Notes under the pieces: generated by a model
Database searches by the model: none
What the model was told of the DNA's origin: nothing
Seen by the model: only the letters and a program-made list of their open reading frames with translations
Shown: positions 7,786 through 15,062 of the stretch, piece by piece
How the letters are laid out: every line of letters starts with the position of its first letter
Position numbering within the stretch: position 1 is the first letter of the stretch
Position numbers and translations under genes: made by a program
DNA from: an uncultured Collinsella sp.
Lineage (GTDB): Bacteria > Actinomycetota > Coriobacteriia > Coriobacteriales > Coriobacteriaceae
Assembly: GCA_902470065.1 (NCBI GenBank)
Contig: CABRFA010000001.1
Location: forward strand, 1-64,000
Direction of reading: 5' to 3'
Length of the DNA stretch: 64,000 nt

Positions 7786-10062
7786 ATGATGGGATCAAAC
7801 GTGAGCGATACAAAGCTAAAGCCAGCAACCAAAAAGCCCGCTACCCGTAAAGCCGCCCCGCATGCACCGGAGCTCACCAAAGACGATGTCTACCTATTTG
7901 GCATCGGCACGTGGGAGCGCAGCTGGGAAAAGATGGGCGCTCACCCCGACACGCAGAACCGTACGCGTGGCTGGCGCTTTTGCGTTTGGGCTCCCGACGT
8001 AAAGAGCGTCCATGTCATTGGTGAATTTAACGACTGGGATGAGCAAGCCAACCCACTGGTGCCCGTGCATACGAGCGCTATTTGGGAAGGCTTTATTCCT
8101 GGCGCCGAGCAGGGCCAGCTCTATAAATACCTTATCGAGACCAACGAGGGCGAAAAGCTCTACAAGGCCGATCCGTATGCCTTTAAGGCCGAGTGCCCTC
8201 CGGGTACCGCGAGCGTACTGTGGACCCTCGATGGGTACCAGTGGAACGACGCCGCATGGCTCAAGCGCCGCGCCGGCCATAACCACATGTCGCAGCCCCT
8301 TAACATCTACGAGGTGCATATTGGATCGTGGAAGCGCCACGGCGACGCACCGCAGGGCGAACCCGACGAGTACGGCAATTACCCCGGCCCCATGGATCCC
8401 TTCCCCGCGCAGCGCGGCGAGTTCTACACCTATGACGACCTGTCGGTGGAGCTCGTGGACTACGTGCGCGACATGGGCTACACGCATATCGAGGTCATGC
8501 CGCTTATGGAGCATCCCTTCGATGGCTCCTGGGGCTACCAGACGACCGGCTACTACGCCGCCACGTCGCGCTACGGCAACCCGCAGCAGCTCATGCACTT
8601 TATCGATGCATGCCACGAGGCGGGCATCGGCGTGATCATGGACTGGGTGCCCGGTGGTTTTTGCGCCGACTCCCACGGCCTTGCCACCTTTAACGGCCAC
8701 ATGCTGTTTGAGCACGAGATTCACCCCAACTGGGGCACGCACAAGTTCGACTTCGCCCGTGGCGAGGTCCGGTCCTTCTTGGTCTCCAACGTGCTGTATT
8801 GGCTCGAGAACTTCCATGTAGACGGCATTCGCATGGACGGCGTGTCTAGCATGCTGTACCTCAACTTTGGGATTGACGATCCCGGCCAAAAGAAGTTCAA
8901 CAAGTACGGTACCGAGGAGGACCTGGACGCCAGCGCGTTTATCCGTCAGGTCAACTGCGCTGTAGAGGCGCACTACCCCGACGTGATGATGATGGCCGAG
9001 GAGTCCACCGCGTGGCCGCTCGTGACCTATCCGCCGCAGGACGGCGGCCTGGGCTTCCACTACAAGTGGGACATGGGCTGGATGAACGACACCCTGCACT
9101 ACATGCAGACCGATTTTCCGTGGCGCCCCGGCAACCACGGCCTGCTCACGTTCTCCATCATGTACGCCTTTACCGAGAACTTCATCTGCCCGCTCAGCCA
9201 CGACGAGGTCGTACACGGCAAGTGTTCGCTCATCGGCCGAATGCCGGGCGACTGGTGGCGCCAGTTTGCCGGACTGCGCACGCTGGCCTTCTACCAGATG
9301 ACGCATCCCGGTGCCAAGCTCAACTTTATGGGCAACGAGATCGGCCAGTTTATTGAGTGGCGCTACTACGAGTCCATCCAGTGGTTCCTGACCGAGGAGT
9401 ACGAGACCCACCGTCATCATCAGGCGTTCATCAAGGCGCTCAACCACCTGTACACCGCCGAGCCCGCTCTGTACGAGCGCGGCTACACCGACGACGGCTT
9501 TACCTGGATCGACGCGGACAACTCCAAACAGTCCATCGTGAGCTTTGTGCGTCAGGGCGAGGACGTCGATGACGACTTGGTGATCCTGATCAACTTTGAT
9601 CCGGCGAGCTACGAGAGCTTCCGCGTGGGAGTGCCGCGCGAGGGCGACTGGGAGGTCATCTTCGATTCCGACCGTCCCGAGTTTGGCGGCAGCGGCTATG
9701 CCGGTGAGGAACCCTACACCTGCTCGAGCGAGCCCTATCCCTGGAACGGGCAGATGGACTCCATTGAGATTAAGGTGCCCGGCCTGGCAGGCGTGGTGCT
9801 TAAGCGCCGCGGGCCCAGCAGCTATAAGCCGCCCGTGGTCGAGAAGCCCAAGAAGGCGACGCGCAAGCGTGCGTCCTCGGTAAAGCCCAAGCCTGCGGCT
9901 GTTAAGAAGGCTCCGGCAAAGGCGAAGGCTGCCAAGTCTGCCGCCAAGGCTTCGGCAAAGTCCACCACGGCCAAAAAGGCAGCCACCAAAAAGGCAGCCA
10001 CCAAAAAGGCTGCTCCCAAGGCCAAGGCAGCTGCAGCTAAGGCTTCTGCCAAGAAAGCGTAA
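7786..10062 (+). CDS. glgB: 1,4-alpha-glucan branching enzyme with Lys/Ala-rich ends
   Basis: Introduces alpha-1,6 branches into glycogen. About 758 aa. A CBM48-type N-terminal module (WRFCVWAPDVKSVHVIGEFNDW) precedes the GH13 barrel. Catalytic residues are visible: nucleophile Asp in GIRMDGVSS (~350), acid Glu in MMAEESTAW (~404), third Asp in PLSHDEVVHG (~470). Unusually, the last ~78 residues are Lys/Ala/Thr-rich low complexity, and the first ~25 are also basic (KLKPATKKPATRKAA). The DNA of the tail holds a 15-bp tandem repeat (9971-10010). Start is uncertain: ATG 7786 or 7789, or GTG 7801, which has a weak GGGA at good spacing. First gene of the glg cluster. Confidence 0.94.
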   Translation: MMGSNVSDTKLKPATKKPATRKAAPHAPELTKDDVYLFGIGTWERSWEKMGAHPDTQNRTRGWRFCVWAPDVKSVHVIGEFNDWDEQANPLVPVHTSAIWEGFIPGAEQGQLYKYLIETNEGEKLYKADPYAFKAECPPGTASVLWTLDGYQWNDAAWLKRRAGHNHMSQPLNIYEVHIGSWKRHGDAPQGEPDEYGNYPGPMDPFPAQRGEFYTYDDLSVELVDYVRDMGYTHIEVMPLMEHPFDGSWGYQTTGYYAATSRYGNPQQLMHFIDACHEAGIGVIMDWVPGGFCADSHGLATFNGHMLFEHEIHPNWGTHKFDFARGEVRSFLVSNVLYWLENFHVDGIRMDGVSSMLYLNFGIDDPGQKKFNKYGTEEDLDASAFIRQVNCAVEAHYPDVMMMAEESTAWPLVTYPPQDGGLGFHYKWDMGWMNDTLHYMQTDFPWRPGNHGLLTFSIMYAFTENFICPLSHDEVVHGKCSLIGRMPGDWWRQFAGLRTLAFYQMTHPGAKLNFMGNEIGQFIEWRYYESIQWFLTEEYETHRHHQAFIKALNHLYTAEPALYERGYTDDGFTWIDADNSKQSIVSFVRQGEDVDDDLVILINFDPASYESFRVGVPREGDWEVIFDSDRPEFGGSGYAGEEPYTCSSEPYPWNGQMDSIEIKVPGLAGVVLKRRGPSSYKPPVVEKPKKATRKRASSVKPKPAAVKKAPAKAKAAKSAAKASAKSTTAKKAATKKAATKKAAPKAKAAAAKASAKKA
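9971..10010 (+). repeat. 15-bp tandem repeat inside the glgB tail
   Basis: Two perfect copies of ccaaaaaggcagcca (9971-9985, 9986-10000) and a partial third copy (10001-10010). They encode repeated Lys-Lys-Ala-Ala-Thr. This suggests the tail grows or shrinks by replication slippage. Confidence 0.8.
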
Positions 10063-10120
10063 CAAAGCCGTTACAGCTGTAATTACCCGCCCCGCGGGGG
10101 CGTAGGATACAAGTCATAGC

Positions 10121-10155
10121 CGTTCCGGGAGAAACATCCCCGGGGGAAAGGAACG
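10121..10155 (+). promoter_or_regulatory. hairpin covering the glgP ribosome binding site
   Basis: CGTTCC (10121-10126) pairs with GGAACG (10150-10155), extended by GGG/CCC inside. The second arm includes the AAAGGA Shine-Dalgarno element immediately before the glgP ATG at 10157. The fold would hide the ribosome binding site, as in RNA thermometers or translational switches. Confidence 0.5.
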
Positions 10156-10156
10156 T

Positions 10157-12583
10157 ATGAATAAGATCTTCGACAACAAGCAGGAGTTTACCGAGCTCTA
10201 TCGCGATGCCGTCATGAGCATCAGCGGCAAGAGCGTCGAGGCCGCCAGCGACCTGGACCGCTTTAACGCCCTGGCCAAGCTCGTGGCCGAGAAGGCCCGC
10301 ACCGTTGCCACCAAGAGCGACGCCCGTGCCACCGCCGAGGGCAAGAAGCGCGTGTACTACTTCTCGATCGAGTTTTTGATCGGTCGCCTGCTCGATAACT
10401 ACCTGCTCAACTTTGGCGTGCGCGACATGGTCGCCGAGGCGCTCGACGACATGGGCTTCGACCTTTCCGTCATCGAGAACCAGGAACCCGATCCGGCGCT
10501 GGGCAACGGTGGCCTGGGCCGTCTGGCCGCATGCTTCCTGGATTCCATGGCAGCCGAGGGCATCGCCGGCTACGGCAACGGCATGCGCTACCGCTACGGC
10601 CTGTTTAAGCAGGAGATCGTCAACGGCAGCCAGGTCGAGGCCACGGACGAGTGGCTCACCCACGGCTATCCCTGGGAGGTCCGACGTCAGGACAAGGCCG
10701 TGACCATTAAGTTTGGCGGCCACGTCGAGGGCTTTGAGGAGAACGGACGCACGTTCTACCGCACGGTGGACACGCAGGACATTCTGGCCGTCCCTTATGA
10801 CATCCCCGTGGTGGGCTATGCCGGTGAGACCGTCAACAAGCTGCGCGTCTGGGCCGCCGAGCCGGTCGAGGAGCACTTTGACCTTGAGGCCTTCAACCGC
10901 GGCGACTATGCCCTGGCCGATGCCGAGCGCGCCGAGGCCGAGGCCATCAGCGCCATCCTCTACCCCAACGACGCCGGCGAGCACGGCCGTCTGCTGCGTC
11001 TGAAGCAGGAGTACCTGTTTGTCTCGGCCGGCATCTACAGCCTGCTCGACACCTTTGAGAAGGAGCACGGCGAGAACTGGGAGCTGCTGCCGCAGTTTGT
11101 GGCCATCCACACCAACGACACGCATCCCGCCATGTGCGGTCCCGAGCTCATGCGTATCCTCATCGACGAGAAAAAGCTCGAGTGGGATGACGCTTGGAGC
11201 ATCGTGACGCAGGTCGTGAGCTACACCAACCACACTATCCTGCCCGAGGCCCTGGAGAAGTGGCCCATCGGCATGTTCTCCAAGCTCCTCCCCCGTGTGT
11301 ACCAGATCATCGACGAGATCAGCCGTCGTTGGCACGAGTCGTTCGACACCACGCAGGAGGGCTGGCAGGAGCGTCTGCGCCAGACCGCCATCCTGTGGGA
11401 CGGCGAGATTCGCATGGCCAACCTGTCCGTGATCTGCAGCCACAGCGTCAACGGCGTGGCCAAGATCCACTCCGACATCATCAAGAACATCGTGCTCAAG
11501 GACTTCTACGCCCTGACGCCCGAGAAGTTCAACAACAAGACCAACGGCATCTCGCACCGTCGCTTCTTTGCCGAGGCCAACCCCACCTATGCCAAGCTCG
11601 TAACCGAGGCCATTGGCGACGGCTGGCTGAAGGACGCCTTTGAGCTGGAGAAGCTCAAGGAGTTTAAGGACGACACCGAGTTCCTGAAGGCCGTGGGTGC
11701 CTCCAAGCGCGCCAACAAGGAGCGCCTGGCCGCCTATGTCAAGTCCGAAACCGGTCTGATCATTGACCCCAACACCGTCTTCGATGTCCAGGTGAAGCGC
11801 TTCCATGCCTACAAGCGCCAGCTCATGAACATCATGAAGGTGATGGACATCTACAACCGTCGCATCGCCGATCCCAACTTCCACGTGACGCCGACGACCT
11901 TCATCTTTAGCGGCAAGGCTGCCTCGAGCTACACCTTTGCCAAGGAGACCATCCGCCTCATTAACTCCGTGGCCGACGTCATCAACAACGATCCGCGCGT
12001 CAACGAGGTCATGAAGGTCTGCTTTATCCCCAACTTCCGCGTGAGCAACGCCCAGCTCATCTACCCCGCCGCCGAGATTTCGGAGCAGATCTCCACGGCC
12101 GGCAAGGAGGCCTCGGGCACGTCCAACATGAAGCTCATGATGAACGGTGCCATTACGCTGGGCACCCTCGACGGCGCTAACATCGAGATCGCCGACCTGG
12201 CCGGTCGCGAGAACGAGGCCATCTTTGGTCTGACCGCCCCCGAGGTCGAGCAGCTCTGGGCATCGAACAGCTACTTTGCGTGGGATACCCTCAACGGCGA
12301 CCGTGAGCGTCTGGGCCGCGTGATGGACGAGCTCAAGGACAACACCTTTGCGGGTCTTTCGGGCAACTTTGAGAGCATCTACAACGAGCTCATGAACAAC
12401 AACGACCCCGACCTGGTCATGGCCGATTTCCGCAGCTACGTGGATGCGTGGGAGAAGCTCACGGGCAGCTACGGCGACCAGGAGACCTGGAACCGCAAGG
12501 CACTGCTCAACACCGCCTCGAGCGGCTGGTTCTCGAGCGACCGCACCATTCGCGAGTACCGCGACGAGATCTGGCACGCGTAA
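10157..12583 (+). CDS. glgP: glycogen/maltodextrin phosphorylase
   Basis: Releases glucose-1-phosphate from glycogen chain ends using phosphate and pyridoxal phosphate. 808 aa, full length. The N-terminal half has PDPALGNGGLGRLAACFLDS (glucan-binding and active-site glycine loop). IHTNDTHPAMCGPELMR and VQVKRFHAYKRQLMN are phosphorylase core segments. The PLP lysine lies in EASGTSNMKLMMNGA near residues 652-660. Start is ATG with AAAGGA just upstream, inside a potential hairpin. It lies 94 bases after glgB. Confidence 0.96.
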   Translation: MNKIFDNKQEFTELYRDAVMSISGKSVEAASDLDRFNALAKLVAEKARTVATKSDARATAEGKKRVYYFSIEFLIGRLLDNYLLNFGVRDMVAEALDDMGFDLSVIENQEPDPALGNGGLGRLAACFLDSMAAEGIAGYGNGMRYRYGLFKQEIVNGSQVEATDEWLTHGYPWEVRRQDKAVTIKFGGHVEGFEENGRTFYRTVDTQDILAVPYDIPVVGYAGETVNKLRVWAAEPVEEHFDLEAFNRGDYALADAERAEAEAISAILYPNDAGEHGRLLRLKQEYLFVSAGIYSLLDTFEKEHGENWELLPQFVAIHTNDTHPAMCGPELMRILIDEKKLEWDDAWSIVTQVVSYTNHTILPEALEKWPIGMFSKLLPRVYQIIDEISRRWHESFDTTQEGWQERLRQTAILWDGEIRMANLSVICSHSVNGVAKIHSDIIKNIVLKDFYALTPEKFNNKTNGISHRRFFAEANPTYAKLVTEAIGDGWLKDAFELEKLKEFKDDTEFLKAVGASKRANKERLAAYVKSETGLIIDPNTVFDVQVKRFHAYKRQLMNIMKVMDIYNRRIADPNFHVTPTTFIFSGKAASSYTFAKETIRLINSVADVINNDPRVNEVMKVCFIPNFRVSNAQLIYPAAEISEQISTAGKEASGTSNMKLMMNGAITLGTLDGANIEIADLAGRENEAIFGLTAPEVEQLWASNSYFAWDTLNGDRERLGRVMDELKDNTFAGLSGNFESIYNELMNNNDPDLVMADFRSYVDAWEKLTGSYGDQETWNRKALLNTASSGWFSSDRTIREYRDEIWHA

Positions 12584-12620
12584 AGGCGCACGAGCTCCCC
12601 TATGCCAGCACGGCATTACT

Positions 12621-12651
12621 CGACGGGCGTGACGTTGCGCCGCGCCCGTCG
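12621..12651 (+). promoter_or_regulatory. hairpin between glgP and glgC
   Basis: CGACGGGCG (12621-12629) and CGCCCGTCG (12643-12651) form a perfect 9-bp stem with a 13-base loop. There is no U-tract, so it may be an RNA-processing or stability element rather than a strong terminator. Confidence 0.5.
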
Positions 12652-12667
12652 CTAATGGGTTTAGGAA

Positions 12668-12694
12668 CATCGATGACAGAAGGAGAAATCGATG
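12668..12694 (+). promoter_or_regulatory. hairpin holding the glgC start codon
   Basis: CATCGAT (12668-12674) pairs with ATCGATG (12688-12694), whose last three bases are the glgC start codon. AGAAGGAG, the Shine-Dalgarno element, is in the loop. A short translational control hairpin is plausible. Confidence 0.4.
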
Positions 12695-13840
12695 AGTAAG
12701 AAAGAATGCATCGCGATGCTCCTCGCAGGAGGACAGGGCAGCCGATTGGGGGCACTCACCCAAAAGATCGCTAAGCCGGCGGTTAGCTTTGGTGGCAAGT
12801 TCCGCATTATCGACTTTTCGCTGTCCAACTGCTCCAACTCGGGCATCGACACGGTGGGCGTTCTGACGCAGTACCGTCCCTACCTGCTGCATGCCTATGT
12901 GGGCTCCGGCGAGGCCTGGGATCTGGACAGCCGTGACGGCGGCGTATCGATCCTGCCGCCGTACGAGACGCAGACCGGCGGCGCATGGTATGCGGGCACG
13001 GCCGACGCCATTACGCAGAACCTCGACTACATCAAGGCCAACGACCCCAAGTACGTCCTGATTCTTTCGGGCGATCACCTGTATCGCATGGACTACCGTA
13101 AGATGCTCAAGACGCACATTGAGAACAACGCCGACCTCACGGTGAGCGTCATGCCCGTGCCGTGGGAGGAGGCCAGCCGCTTTGGCATCCTGACCACCGA
13201 CCCCGAGGACGGCCGCATCACCAAGTTTACCGAGAAGCCCGAGAAGCCCGATTCGAACCTCGCGTCCATGGGCATCTACATCTTCTCGGCCGACGTGCTG
13301 ATCGAGGCGCTCGAGGAGGACGCTCTGGACCAGCGTTCGAGCCACGACTTTGGCAAGGACATCATCCCCAAGCTGCTCGGCGAGAACAAGCGCCTGTACA
13401 GCTACGAGTTCCACGGCTTTTGGAAGGACGTCGGCACCATTGCCAGCTTCCACGAGACCTCGATGGACCTGCTGGGCAACAACCCCGAGTTCGATCTGTT
13501 TGACAAGCACTTCCCCATCATGTCCAACATCACCACGCGTCCGCCGCACTACATTGGCCCGGACGGCCGCCTGGACGATTGCCTGGTCTCCAACGGCTGC
13601 AAGATCTACGGCACCGCTCGCCACTCGATCCTTTCGACCGATGTCATCATCGAGGAGCGCGCCGTGGTCGAGGACTCCGTGCTGCTGCCGGGTGCGCACG
13701 TTAAGAGCGGCGCGCACATCTGCCGCGCTATTTTGGGCGAGAACTCCACGGTCGAAGAGGGCGTGAAGCTCGGCTCTGTCGATACCACCAAGGATACGGC
13801 CGTCGTTGGAAATGACGTCGTTATCGGGAAGGGGGAATGA
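12692..13840 (+). CDS. glgC: glucose-1-phosphate adenylyltransferase, catalytic subunit
   Basis: Makes ADP-glucose, the glycogen precursor and the regulated step. 382 aa. The N-terminus CIAMLLAGGQGSRLGALT carries the intact GGQGSRL nucleotide-binding loop, followed by AKPAVSFGGKFRIIDFSLSNC. GDHLYRMDY is the catalytic Asp region and KFTEKPEKPDSNLASMGIYIF the sugar-phosphate lysine region. A left-handed beta-helix C-terminus is indicated by hexapeptide-like repeats. AAGGAG lies 7 bases before ATG. The 3' end touches glgD, whose ATG is 5 bases after the stop. Confidence 0.96.
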   Translation: MSKKECIAMLLAGGQGSRLGALTQKIAKPAVSFGGKFRIIDFSLSNCSNSGIDTVGVLTQYRPYLLHAYVGSGEAWDLDSRDGGVSILPPYETQTGGAWYAGTADAITQNLDYIKANDPKYVLILSGDHLYRMDYRKMLKTHIENNADLTVSVMPVPWEEASRFGILTTDPEDGRITKFTEKPEKPDSNLASMGIYIFSADVLIEALEEDALDQRSSHDFGKDIIPKLLGENKRLYSYEFHGFWKDVGTIASFHETSMDLLGNNPEFDLFDKHFPIMSNITTRPPHYIGPDGRLDDCLVSNGCKIYGTARHSILSTDVIIEERAVVEDSVLLPGAHVKSGAHICRAILGENSTVEEGVKLGSVDTTKDTAVVGNDVVIGKGE

Positions 13841-13844
13841 TCCG

Positions 13845-14972
13845 ATGATCAATCGCAAGGCCATCGGTTATATCACCGCTAACTACTCTTCGAGCTACGG
13901 CAGCGTCCTGCTCAAGGACCGCCCCATCGCGTCCGTTCCCTTTTTGGGCCGCTACCGCCTGATCGACTTTCCGCTGTCCAACATGATGAATGCCGGCATT
14001 AAGACCGTCGGCGTCGTCATGCCGGGCAACTACCGCTCGCTGATCGACCACGTTGGCTCGGGCAAGGACTGGGGCCTGGACCGCAAGAAGGGCGGCCTGT
14101 TCATGGTGCCCGGCAACGCGTATGGCACCACCAAGGGCGGCATGCGCTTCCTGCTGCGCGACATCATCTCCAACAAGACGCTGTTCCAGCGCTCGGACAA
14201 GCCCTATGTTGTGATGATGGGCACCAACATCATCTTTAACATGGATCTCAACACCATCATCGACGCGCACGAGAACTCCGGTGCCCAGATGACCGTGGTG
14301 TACTGCAAGGCCACGCGCAACGTCGATGACGAGACCAAACTCGAGATTAACGAGAACGGTCGCCTGACGGGCGTGAGCGCTGGCGTCGCGTACGGCGACA
14401 ACGCCTCTATGGACTGCTGCATCGTCAACCGCGAGACGCTGCTCGAGATTATCGACCACTACCAGGCCGCCGACTATCTGGACCTGCTCGAGGCACTCCA
14501 GGGCGACTTTGGCAACATCGACGTTTGCAGCTACGAGTACAAGGGCGAGGTCGTGGGCGTGTTTAGTGAGAAGTCGCTGTATCGCCGCAGCATGGACCTG
14601 CTTGACCAAACCGTGGCCGACCAGCTCTTCGATCCCGAGCGCCCGATCCTGACCAAGGCTCACGACGTGCCGCCTTCGCGCTATGCGACCGGTAGCCACG
14701 CGTGCAACTCGATCATCTCGGCCGGTTGCATCATCAAGGGCACCGTGCGCAATTCGATCCTGTCACGCGGCGTCGTGGTCGAGGAGGGCGCCTCGGTAAC
14801 CAACTCGATCATCAACCAGAGCTGTGTCATCAAGAGCGGCGCACGCGTTGAGAACGCCATTCTGGACAAGAACAACGTGGTTCCCACCAACACCGAGCTT
14901 CGCGGCACGCCCGAGAACATCCTGGTGCTGGGCAAGGCTCCGTTAACTTCCGACACCACCATCGTACGTTAA
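13845..14972 (+). CDS. glgD: glucose-1-phosphate adenylyltransferase, regulatory subunit
   Basis: Non-catalytic partner of GlgC in Firmicutes/Coriobacteria-type heteromeric enzymes. 375 aa from the ATG at 13845. The N-terminus MINRKAIGYITANYSSSYGS aligns with GlgC but lacks the GGxGxRL loop, the standard mark of GlgD. YRLIDFPLSNMMNAGI and the C-terminal hexapeptide repeats are retained. The gene starts 5 bases after the glgC stop, with GGGGGAA as ribosome binding site. Confidence 0.93.
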   Translation: MINRKAIGYITANYSSSYGSVLLKDRPIASVPFLGRYRLIDFPLSNMMNAGIKTVGVVMPGNYRSLIDHVGSGKDWGLDRKKGGLFMVPGNAYGTTKGGMRFLLRDIISNKTLFQRSDKPYVVMMGTNIIFNMDLNTIIDAHENSGAQMTVVYCKATRNVDDETKLEINENGRLTGVSAGVAYGDNASMDCCIVNRETLLEIIDHYQAADYLDLLEALQGDFGNIDVCSYEYKGEVVGVFSEKSLYRRSMDLLDQTVADQLFDPERPILTKAHDVPPSRYATGSHACNSIISAGCIIKGTVRNSILSRGVVVEEGASVTNSIINQSCVIKSGARVENAILDKNNVVPTNTELRGTPENILVLGKAPLTSDTTIVR

Positions 14973-15003
14973 CGTTGGCACCGCAACATCGCTCGTAACA
15001 TGT

Positions 15004-15039
15004 AGAATAGCCGCCCGGTTAGCGCCAGGCGGCTATTCT
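15004..15039 (+). promoter_or_regulatory. 12-bp perfect hairpin between glgD and glgA
   Basis: AGAATAGCCGCC (15004-15015) and GGCGGCTATTCT (15028-15039) enclose a 12-base loop. It ends 12 bases before the glgA Shine-Dalgarno element and has no U-run. It may attenuate read-through or protect the mRNA. Confidence 0.55.
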
Positions 15040-15062
15040 CGAATTGCAACATGGGAGACAAT

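Noticed and set aside
10037..13864. 1275-codon open frame on the minus strand across glgP and glgC
   Set aside because: It is an antisense shadow of high-GC genes with clear glycogen-enzyme motifs on the plus strand; its product shows low-complexity Val/Leu/Gly/His sequence with no domain.
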